Below are positions 7,026 through 14,718 of a stretch of 39,072 nt of DNA, one piece after another. Positions within the stretch are counted from its first letter, which is position 1; each line of letters opens with the position of its first letter. Source of the stretch: Gemmataceae bacterium (GTDB taxonomy: Bacteria > Planctomycetota > Planctomycetia > Gemmatales > Gemmataceae); the NCBI GenBank assembly GCA_019748295.1, contig JAIEPT010000232.1, positions 1-39,072 of the forward strand. The letters are read 5' to 3'. The notes under the pieces were generated by a model. That model was not told the DNA's origin. It saw nothing but the letters and a program-made list of their open reading frames with translations, and made no database searches. The translations under genes were made by a program, and so were the position numbers.

Positions 7026-9032
7026 CTAAAGAATGTCGAGGTCGATATCGTCCGCCTTTTCGCCGGATGCCGCATCGCTCAGGACGTCCGAGACCGAGCT
7101 GTTGTCTTTTACGGCGTTCGCGAAATACCAATCGGTTCCTTGGCTGCCGACGAGGCGATCCGCGGCGTTGTCTTCGAAGACCGTCTGGTTGCCGACTCCC
7201 CCCGCGACATCGCTTCCGCGGAGAAACGTCGTGCCATTGAGGCCGCCGGCGCTCCCGCTCAGGCGTGCGGTGCGGCTGGCGTAGGTGGAGTTGCGGCCCC
7301 ATTCCGCCATGAGTGCTTCGAGGGCGGCGCGATTGGAGTCGAAGAGAGTCCAACCCGCGAGAAGCAAATCGTCATCCTTGCCGCCGGTCAGCAGGTCGGC
7401 GCCGAGGCCGCCGATCAGGACGTCCCGGCCATCGTCGCCGGTCAAGGCGTCGTTGCCGTCCCCGCCGACGAGGATGTCGTTTCCCGAACCGCCGCTGATC
7501 GTGTCGTTGCCGGCGCCCGCGAAGACGATGTCGTTGCCGGAACCCGCGGCGATGTTGTCCTGGCCGGAACCGGTGCGGATGACGTCATCTCCCGCGCCGC
7601 CGCTCACGGTGTTGTCGCCGTTGCCGGTCGTGATGGAGTCGTTGCCGTCGCCGGCCTGGATGACGTTGGAGCCGTTGCCGACCGTAATCCGATCGTTGCC
7701 TGAGCCGAGGCGAATGTCGTTATCGCCGTTGCCGGCGACGAGGATGACGTTGCCGTCGGATTCGCCGCGGCCCTCGTCGTCGGCGTAGATCCGGTTGTTG
7801 CCGTTGCCGACCGAAATCGTGGCGGCGCCGGTTCCAACCGTGATCCAATTGTTGCCGTTTCCAGATGCAACAACATCCGTGCCGCCGTCGGTCCAGATCC
7901 TGTTGTAGCCATTTCCGACGATGATGGAATCGTTGCCCAGCCCGCCTCGGATGGAGTTGTTGCCGTCGCGATCGATAAGGGTATCGTTGCCGCGTCCGCC
8001 CCCAATGGCGTCGTCGCCGCGGCCGCCGTCGATCGTCGCGGGAATGGAAAGCTGGTCCGTGATCTGGAGATCATCGTTGCCGTCGCCGCCGAGGATGAGG
8101 ATGCTCGTGACGTCTTGCTTGCGGAAGTAATAGTCCTTAGCACCGCCATGATCGTCGCGGTCCGAGCCATGGTCGTCGCGGTCCGAGCCATGCGAGTCGC
8201 GGTGGGAGCCATGATCGTCGCGGTGCGAGCCATGGTCGTCGCGGTGCGAGCCATGATCGTCGCGGTGCGAGCCATGCGAGTCGCGGTGGGAGCCATGATC
8301 GCCGCGGTGCGAACCATGCGAGTCGCCGTCGTCGCGGTCGTGGTCATCGTCGCCGGACCCGCAACCCCCGCCGTGGTCGAGGTTGGTCTGAACCTTGATG
8401 GTCTGGCCGCCTTGGCTCGTGCCGACACGAACCACGTCGCGTCCGCGCGTGCCGATGATTTGGAGTTGGCCGTTGATCAGCCCAACGCCGCCCACCGTGG
8501 CGACGGTTTGCCGCTGCGATTGCCCGCCGTCGTCGTCGGTGAGGGTTACCGTGATCGTGAAGACGCCGCCGGTCGCGTAGACGCGACTTGCGCGAACCGT
8601 GCGCACGCCGCCGACTTCCGTCACCGTCCCGGTAGTCGATATGCCGTCGCCCCAATTGATCGACGCCTTGTAAGTATCGAGCGAGCCGACGTCGGCGAAG
8701 GTCGCCGCGATCGACACTGGATCGCGGCCCATGAACGCATCGCCGCAATCCGGCGAACTGCTGGTCAAGCTCGTGAACGTCGGAGCGACGTTCTTCACCG
8801 TCACCGTTTCCAGCACCTTGACGATGCCGTCGGCTGCGTCGCTCGTTCCGGAGTTGATGTCGGTCACGATCACGCGGAACGGCAAGTTAGCCGCATCGTC
8901 CGCGTAGGTATGGACGCCGCGCACCGTGAAACTGCCGTCGATATTCAGCAAAATGCCGCCGTTCGCTCCCGTCGCTGTCGTTTCGGTTCCGTCACCCCAA
9001 ATGATCGTCGCGTTCAGGTCGGCCGGCCGCAT
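7026..9032 (-). CDS. Giant surface protein, C-terminal fragment: PKD-like and RTX calcium-binding domains
   Basis: This frame holds the last 668 codons of a much larger gene. It opens in the middle of a PKD-like module (DLNATIIWGDGTETTA, about 5-20) and has a second one with ASINWGDG near 125. Then comes a Cys/Gly turn, a Ser-His-Arg-Asp heptad array (about 236-296) and a long RTX block (about 310-550) of GGxGxDxI-type nonapeptides such as GGAGDDVIRTGSGQDNI. The last 120 residues (LLLAGWTLFDSNRAALEALM ... RLVGSQGTDWYFAN) match the conserved tail I associate with planctomycete RTX proteins. RTX repeats bind calcium and fold outside the cell. The apparent ATG at 9032 is accidental: similarity runs on upstream in another frame (8992-14718), joined by a +1 shift near 9020. 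Confidence 0.85.
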   Translation of the reverse strand: MRPADLNATIIWGDGTETTATGANGGILLNIDGSFTVRGVHTYADDAANLPFRVIVTDINSGTSDAADGIVKVLETVTVKNVAPTFTSLTSSSPDCGDAFMGRDPVSIAATFADVGSLDTYKASINWGDGISTTGTVTEVGGVRTVRASRVYATGGVFTITVTLTDDDGGQSQRQTVATVGGVGLINGQLQIIGTRGRDVVRVGTSQGGQTIKVQTNLDHGGGCGSGDDDHDRDDGDSHGSHRGDHGSHRDSHGSHRDDHGSHRDDHGSHRDDHGSHRDSHGSDRDDHGSDRDDHGGAKDYYFRKQDVTSILILGGDGNDDLQITDQLSIPATIDGGRGDDAIGGGRGNDTLIDRDGNNSIRGGLGNDSIIVGNGYNRIWTDGGTDVVASGNGNNWITVGTGAATISVGNGNNRIYADDEGRGESDGNVILVAGNGDNDIRLGSGNDRITVGNGSNVIQAGDGNDSITTGNGDNTVSGGAGDDVIRTGSGQDNIAAGSGNDIVFAGAGNDTISGGSGNDILVGGDGNDALTGDDGRDVLIGGLGADLLTGGKDDDLLLAGWTLFDSNRAALEALMAEWGRNSTYASRTARLSGSAGGLNGTTFLRGSDVAGGVGNQTVFEDNAADRLVGSQGTDWYFANAVKDNSSVSDVLSDAASGEKADDIDLDIL
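8144..8325 (-). repeat. In-frame 21-bp tandem repeat encoding a His/Asp heptad array
   Basis: About eight 21-bp units encode seven-residue repeats: GSHRDDH, GSHRDSH, GSHRGDH and GSDRDDH. They are flanked by further Asp/His (GDDDHDRDDGDSH). The units are nearly identical in DNA, so the array probably grows and shrinks by slippage. His and Asp spacing suggests divalent metal binding, next to the RTX calcium block. That is inference from composition. Confidence 0.9.
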
Positions 9033-12000
9033 CGTGGAGCAGCGTGTCGATATTCGGCCCGCCGTCGAGGAAGACCGACTGCGCTGAGGCGAGGGCGATG
9101 CCGGTCACCTGGGCGATGTCGTCGCCTGAGCCGAGGCGGGCGTTGACCGGGGCGGAAGCATTATTGGTCGAATCGCCGTCGAACACGAAGCGGTCGTTGC
9201 CGGCGCCTGTGTCCACGTCGAAAGCATGGTTCGCCTGAGCGGCGTAGACGGTGACCAGATCGTTGCCGGCGCCTGTGTAAACGTTGATTGTCTGCGCCCG
9301 ATTCTGCCCTGCGGCAGGAACGTCGAGCACGTTGACCTGATTGTTGCCCGTATTCGCAGTCAGATCGATGGTGAGGCTGCTCACCGGCGCGGAGTGGATC
9401 TGGTTGATGATGTCGTCGGCCACGCCCGTGGCGGTGACCGTCAAGGCATCCATGGACGAGAACAGGACGGAGTAGGTTCGAATCGCCGCTTCGCCGGGGC
9501 CGTTTCCTCCGGGGAGGGTGATGTAATAGGCATCACCTTCGTTGAGCGATTCGCCGGCGACGTTGGCGACGCTGCCGCCGAGGGAGGCGTTGACGAAACG
9601 GGCGTCGGATTTCGGGACAAGGGTGACGAAGATGCCCTGGGCTGGAATGGCGCCAATGCTTCTCAGCGAACCGCCGCCTTCGAACTTCTGAAACGTCGCA
9701 TTGCTTCCCACGCCGCCAAAGGCAAGCGGGGCGGCAAACATCGAGTCCGGGGACGCCGTCAGACCCATCCGCGGGTCGGCGAGCGGCATGCTCGTGAGGT
9801 TGATGAAGACGACGAGGTCGTAGCCGACGTATTGATCGAAACCTTCCGGAATGTCCATCCGCACGATCGAGGCAAGTGCATTGACGGGAGCGTTCGCCGC
9901 AAGCGTTCGAAGCATCCCGTCCGGCGTGGTGAGCGCGGAAAGAAGCGTCCCTTGCGGCGCCAGGCCGTAGGTGTCGGCTCCGCCGAGCATGCCTGCGATG
10001 AACGGCGTGAGCGGTGCTTCGCTGAGATAAGGGTTCGTGCCACGCGTCCCTATGCTGTTGGCAATCGTGTTGCCGATGCCGACCTGGGTAGGCGCCACGG
10101 TGGCGGTATTGCTGCCGTAGAGGAACTGTCCGTTCATGGCGCGGTTGGCGCCTGCGCCGTCCAGACCGCCAGTGGCGTCGATGGTGCTGTCCGCCCCGGC
10201 GTAGACGGCGGAGCCGTAGAGCAGGATGGTACCGCCGGCTCCGCCGCCGCCGACACCGCCCGTGCCGCCTGCGCCGCCGTCGCCTCCCGCGGTTCCGGAG
10301 CCCCCGTTGCCGCCGCTGCCGGCGCCGAAATAGGTTGCGGAGGAGCCGCCGATGGTTTCTCCCTGGTAACCAGGCTGGCCCGCGGATCCGGAGCCGCCTT
10401 GTTGTCCAGCTTGGCCGGCGTTGCCGACTCCGCCATTGCCGCCGCGGGCCAAGAAGTTGGTAGCGTTCAGTTGGATGCGTCCTGCGGCGCTCAGGCCGAA
10501 GGCTCCACCGCCGCCGCCGCCGTCCCCACCGAAGCCGCCGGCTCCACCGTCGCCGCCCGCTCCGCCGAGTCCGCCGTCACCCCCCGCGCCCCCCTGGCGG
10601 GGAATACCCTCGCCGCCTGGGTAGATCATTCGAAGGTAGGCGCCTGAGCCGCCGCCCGCGCCGCTGGCTCCCGCGCCGCCGCCCCCTCCAGGCCCGCCGA
10701 GTCCGCCCGCTCCACCTCCGCTTCCACCCGCCAAAACGAGAGTGGAAAAGGTTTGGGAATAGACGATGCTTCCTGAGGAGCCCGCCGTTCCTGCACTGCC
10801 GCCGGTCCCATTGCTGCCCGCGGTTTGGGCGTCTTGGCCCGCCTCCCCGCTCGGGGCACGATAGCCAATGAGGTAGGAATCATCGCCGCCCTCAACGACC
10901 ACGACTGCAGCCGGGGAGCCAGCGCCCCCACGCGCGGTCGAAATGCCGCCCGCCCCGCCCAGTCCCGCGGTTCCGCCATTGCCGGGAGTGCCGCCGGTGC
11001 TGCTGTAGACCCCCGCGTCGCCTTGTCCGTAATTCCAGAAGTACTGCCCGACCGTTCCCGAGTTTCCGCTCGCGCCGCTGTTGCCTCCCGTGCCTGCGTT
11101 CCCGTCCAAGCCCGACCCGCCAGACGGAAACCCAATCCCGCCCGTGCCGCCATATGTACGCGAAGCCCCGGCGCCGAGCTGGCCGCCGATAAGATTCGAG
11201 CTCGCGGATCCACCGGCGCCCCCGCCGGAAACTGAAGCTCCCACGGCGCCGCTGACGTCGAAGGTGACGTTCGCCCCAATGTTGATGTCGTTGCTCGCGT
11301 AGATGGATGCTGCGAAGCGGTCCGTCGCCTTTACCGTCGAACCCGCGGGAATGTTCAGATTACCGTAGAAGGTGAAGACCTGCGTGTTGCCGACGATCTG
11401 CGTCGAATAGGGCGTCCCGTTGAAAGTGGGCAGGTAGATCCGAGTTCCGTTCGCGTACACCACCGGCATCAGCGGCGGCGCGGGATTGCCGGCGACGCTG
11501 ACGATACCTTGGCCGGATGCGTCCGTGTCGAACACGATCGCCTGAGGCGCCTGCGGCATCACGCCAAGCACGGGGTAGGTTCGGCTGACCTCGAGTGGGG
11601 CCGACGCAACGGTCGATACCAGTTCGTATGGGCCTGACACGGTATGCAACGTCACCGAAACCAGGTCGGTCCACGTCGCGGGCAGAACAAGCGTCTGAAC
11701 ATTCGCCTGGGTTCCGAAGATCCCGACCTGCTCCACCAAGGTCACGCCATTGGCGTTGATCGCTTGGATCTCGACGGCAGCCTGGCCAATCAGCTTCAGC
11801 GAAGCCAGCGTGAAGAGGCTGCCGTCCGCAGCGTCCAAACGCAGATAGCCGGGCACGATGCGGCTTGATTCCGAAGTCGCTCCGGGCCGGAGCGTTTCCG
11901 TGGCGGCGAGGTTCGTCATCAGCAAGTTGCCGATCTCGAACGACACCGACGTCAGGCTGACGAAATCCGCGGGCAACACGAACTTCTTGAATTCGCCTAC

Positions 12001-14718
12001 CGAGGAGACGTTGAAGGAAGCGCTGACGGTGCGGCCCGTCGCCGTCGTGCCGGTCGCTTTCGCCGTACCCGTGCCGCTCAGGTCGATGGCATAGAGCGAG
12101 TACAGCCCGCCGTCGGTCGCCGTCATGACGATCGGTGCATTGGCGCCGGGCTGGGCCGCCTTGACGGCCGGCAGCAGCGAAACGTCGGGGGCGAGGTTGG
12201 GCTGGCCGTTCGCGGCGCCGCGGAAGGTGAAGTTTCCTTCCGAATACGCCGACACCACGCTTGTCAGCCGGGCGAACTGCAAGAACCCCGCGGACTGCAG
12301 CGTCACCTTGTTGCCGTCGATCGACCCCTTCTGCTGGATCGAGCCGGCGTTGACGGTCAGCGAGTTGGCAAGCGATATTCCGCCCAGGATGCTCACATCC
12401 TCGACCAGCGACATGTCGAGCAGCGGAATGTCGCTTGCCCCGTTGCGGTAGCCCACGATCGCTCCCGCGGAAGTGAACCAATCGACCGCGGCGGCGTTGG
12501 CGGCGTTGTCCACGATCATGCGCTCGACGTCGGAGCGCAGATGAATCAACGCCTCGTGCCGGGGCTGGCTCGGCGCATCCGCGACGATCGCCTTGACGGT
12601 GTCGTCGCCGGCTTCTCCTCGGAGGTCCAGGTTGACGTACTCGTCCGGCTTCGGCGTCGCCGTGGGAACGCCGTTCGCCAGCTCGACCGGATCGCCGTTG
12701 CCGCGAACCGTGAAGACGTCCGCGCCGGCGCCGCCCCGCACCACGACGCGGAGCGTGGGAATGGTGGTGTTGATCTCGAGTTGGTCGTTGTTCACGCCAA
12801 GGAGCAGGACGGCTTCCGCGAATCCCTGGAACGTCGTGGGGCCGATGGGACCGAAGTTCGTCACGCGTGTCGATCCAGGCGCCGTGCCGTCGGCGAAGCT
12901 TGCATCCAGCGACGCCGTTCCCGCGGAGTTGTCGAAAACGATTCGATCCGCAACGCCCGCGGCGTTGATGGAGCGAATCGACAAATCAGTCGAAGCCGAC
13001 TGCCGAACCGTGACGAGGTTGCCGGACGACGAGTCGTCGTAGCCCATGGCGACCACGACGGGCCCGGCGATCGTGTTCTCGATCGAGAGATCGCCGCGGC
13101 CGTGGTGCATGGCGAGACGGTCGAAGCCCGTGAAGCGGATCTCGGCCCCGGACGCCTCGCCGACTCCTTGGAGGGAATCGGCATACAGCTGGCCGCACGT
13201 CGCCGCGCCGTAGCGGTTGTCCAATTCCAGGCGATTGTTCGCGCCGGGGCCCGCGGAAAGGGTGAGCGATTTTCCGACGAGACCGAGGTTTCGGACTTCC
13301 GGAGTCAGGATCACCCCATATTCGGTTTCGAAGACCTGCCGATCGCCGCCGACGCGGACGACGTTGTCCGAGCCGGTCGTGGTCACGGTCGTCGGGGCGA
13401 TGACGGCGAGGATGCTGACTTCACTTCCGCCGGCCGGCATCGTGACGTCGAGCGACGACAGACGACGAACTTGCAACGCCAACCCGGCTCCAACGATGTT
13501 CTCCGCCGGCGTGAAGATTGCCCCGGGGAGCAAGTCGCCGGCGGAAGCGGCCTCGGGGACGACGACCAACGTGTCGCCTGAAGTCGTGTTGCCGACCACC
13601 TTCACCGGATTGACGCCTCCTTCTCGACCGATGAACACGACCGGGGCGTTGTCGGCGCCGTTGGCCCAGATGTTGAGAGCCGCGTCCCCTTCGCCGATGA
13701 GGTACGTGCCGTCGCCGACTCGCGGCTGAGATGCCGACACGGACGTGGCGTAGACGTTGAAGACGTCCTTTCCCGTGCGGGCGTTGATGGTGAATGTCCC
13801 GAACCGCAGATACTCAGCGTCCACGCCTCCCAGGGTGCCGAACGAATCTCCGCGAACGTCGAACGTGTCGTTCCCCGCGGTGCCGTAGACCGTCAGAATG
13901 TTGAAGCCTTCTCCGCCGTCCATCGAGATCGGCATGCCGAAGGGGATTCGTCCCAGGCTGACGGAATCATCGCCCGCGCCCGTGAGTACGTTGACCTCGG
14001 ACCCGCTCAGAACGCCGTCGAACGTGAAGGTGTAGCCTGCCGATCCCGTGCCCAGAAGGTCGATCCGTCCGCCCGCGGAGACGAAGGTGTTCTCTTGAAG
14101 ATCGATGCCGACGCGGCGGTCCAGGTAGTCGGCGGGGCCGCCCTCCGTAGCGGTCAGGCTCACTAAGCCATCGGCGCTGGTGATTGCGGTGTTGCCGGCG
14201 ACCGCGATCGCCTGGCCCTGGATTCGCACATCCTGATTCGCGACGACGTTCTCGTCGATCCGCAGCGTGCCGGCAGTCGTGAGCGTGACGGAGGAACCGA
14301 GCAAACCGAAGGTCTCTTCGCCGCCGACCGTCAAGTTCGCGGACGATCGATTGCCGATCGAAAGCACGCCGGAGCCGGCGTTCGCCTGCAGGCTTTCCAG
14401 GTCCGCGACCAGCGGCTTGCTTGTCGACCCAATCCCCTGGCCGGCGACCAGCACAGCCCGGCCGCTACCGGGATCGATGTTGTTCGCCGGTCCATTCGCG
14501 ACGCGGCCGTCGAGCAATGCGCCCGTCGTCTTGAGAACGATATCGCCCGCGATGGAAACGATCCGATTGACCGACATGGAACGCGCGGTCTGATCGAGCC
14601 GAATCGGGCCGCCCGCCGCGGCCGTCACCACAAGTTGGGCCGGAGTAGGCGGAGACCATCTCCAGCGCCGTCGCGGCGCCGATTCCCCCCGCCGCCACGA
14701 GCGAGACGCTGTTGCCAA
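8992..14718 (-). CDS. Giant surface protein, middle fragment: beta-helix-like and glycine-rich regions
   Basis: This frame (1,908 codons, of which about the first 26 are out-of-frame noise) continues the protein begun in 14465-17548 and ends just before 7026-9032. It has many short parallel-beta-like repeats of the type seen in autotransporter or haemagglutinin passengers (SVTLTTAGTLRIDENVVANQ near 145; NVLTGAGDDSVSLG near 250). Residues about 1150-1530 are a glycine-rich block of GGxGGxGG repeats (GGAGGDGGLGGAGGDGGAGG), followed by Ser/Thr-rich beta segments and an acidic RTX-like stretch with NVYTGAGNDLVTVYAAQA near 1840. The protein should be extracellular or on the surface. The good frame begins near 14640, not at the ATG at 14718. 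At the other end it runs into a stop at 8992 after shifting near 9020. Confidence 0.83.
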   Translation of the reverse strand: MATASRSWRRGESAPRRRWRWSPPTPAQLVVTAAAGGPIRLDQTARSMSVNRIVSIAGDIVLKTTGALLDGRVANGPANNIDPGSGRAVLVAGQGIGSTSKPLVADLESLQANAGSGVLSIGNRSSANLTVGGEETFGLLGSSVTLTTAGTLRIDENVVANQDVRIQGQAIAVAGNTAITSADGLVSLTATEGGPADYLDRRVGIDLQENTFVSAGGRIDLLGTGSAGYTFTFDGVLSGSEVNVLTGAGDDSVSLGRIPFGMPISMDGGEGFNILTVYGTAGNDTFDVRGDSFGTLGGVDAEYLRFGTFTINARTGKDVFNVYATSVSASQPRVGDGTYLIGEGDAALNIWANGADNAPVVFIGREGGVNPVKVVGNTTSGDTLVVVPEAASAGDLLPGAIFTPAENIVGAGLALQVRRLSSLDVTMPAGGSEVSILAVIAPTTVTTTGSDNVVRVGGDRQVFETEYGVILTPEVRNLGLVGKSLTLSAGPGANNRLELDNRYGAATCGQLYADSLQGVGEASGAEIRFTGFDRLAMHHGRGDLSIENTIAGPVVVAMGYDDSSSGNLVTVRQSASTDLSIRSINAAGVADRIVFDNSAGTASLDASFADGTAPGSTRVTNFGPIGPTTFQGFAEAVLLLGVNNDQLEINTTIPTLRVVVRGGAGADVFTVRGNGDPVELANGVPTATPKPDEYVNLDLRGEAGDDTVKAIVADAPSQPRHEALIHLRSDVERMIVDNAANAAAVDWFTSAGAIVGYRNGASDIPLLDMSLVEDVSILGGISLANSLTVNAGSIQQKGSIDGNKVTLQSAGFLQFARLTSVVSAYSEGNFTFRGAANGQPNLAPDVSLLPAVKAAQPGANAPIVMTATDGGLYSLYAIDLSGTGTAKATGTTATGRTVSASFNVSSVGEFKKFVLPADFVSLTSVSFEIGNLLMTNLAATETLRPGATSESSRIVPGYLRLDAADGSLFTLASLKLIGQAAVEIQAINANGVTLVEQVGIFGTQANVQTLVLPATWTDLVSVTLHTVSGPYELVSTVASAPLEVSRTYPVLGVMPQAPQAIVFDTDASGQGIVSVAGNPAPPLMPVVYANGTRIYLPTFNGTPYSTQIVGNTQVFTFYGNLNIPAGSTVKATDRFAASIYASNDINIGANVTFDVSGAVGASVSGGGAGGSASSNLIGGQLGAGASRTYGGTGGIGFPSGGSGLDGNAGTGGNSGASGNSGTVGQYFWNYGQGDAGVYSSTGGTPGNGGTAGLGGAGGISTARGGAGSPAAVVVVEGGDDSYLIGYRAPSGEAGQDAQTAGSNGTGGSAGTAGSSGSIVYSQTFSTLVLAGGSGGGAGGLGGPGGGGGAGASGAGGGSGAYLRMIYPGGEGIPRQGGAGGDGGLGGAGGDGGAGGFGGDGGGGGGAFGLSAAGRIQLNATNFLARGGNGGVGNAGQAGQQGGSGSAGQPGYQGETIGGSSATYFGAGSGGNGGSGTAGGDGGAGGTGGVGGGGAGGTILLYGSAVYAGADSTIDATGGLDGAGANRAMNGQFLYGSNTATVAPTQVGIGNTIANSIGTRGTNPYLSEAPLTPFIAGMLGGADTYGLAPQGTLLSALTTPDGMLRTLAANAPVNALASIVRMDIPEGFDQYVGYDLVVFINLTSMPLADPRMGLTASPDSMFAAPLAFGGVGSNATFQKFEGGGSLRSIGAIPAQGIFVTLVPKSDARFVNASLGGSVANVAGESLNEGDAYYITLPGGNGPGEAAIRTYSVLFSSMDALTVTATGVADDIINQIHSAPVSSLTIDLTANTGNNQVNVLDVPAAGQNRAQTINVYTGAGNDLVTVYAAQANHAFDVDTGAGNDRFVFDGDSTNNASAPVNARLGSGDDIAQVTGIALASAQSVFLDGGPNIDTLLHDAAGRPERDDHLG
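10130..11270 (-). repeat. Glycine-rich PGRS-like coding block
   Basis: Within the middle fragment, about 380 residues are nearly half glycine with alanine and serine (GGNGGSGTAGGDGGAGGTGG and similar), interrupted by a few YFWNYGQG or YLRMIYPGG aromatic patches. It resembles PGRS blocks of mycobacterial proteins in composition only. The DNA is a run of GCC/CCG triplets and is prone to replication and assembly errors. Confidence 0.85.

Noticed and set aside
8144-8325. Possible CRISPR array
   Set aside because: Repeats are contiguous 21-bp coding units with no unique spacers and no cas genes.
9000-9040. Programmed ribosomal frameshifting in the giant gene
   Set aside because: The switch region reads GCGGCCGGCCGACC, which is not a known slippery heptamer, and no downstream pseudoknot is evident; an indel is simpler.
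8115-9146. Plus-strand frame with VAVRAM-type repeats (343 codons)
   Set aside because: It is the antisense of the heptad array and RTX region; the repeats are a by-product of the 21-bp units.
9226-10647. Plus-strand 473-codon frame over the glycine-rich region
   Set aside because: It is antisense to the giant gene, with no domain and a composition set by GCC/CCG triplets on the other strand.
10130-11270. Mycobacterial PE_PGRS gene
   Set aside because: No PE domain; the similarity is only glycine-rich composition and the flanks are RTX/beta-solenoid.
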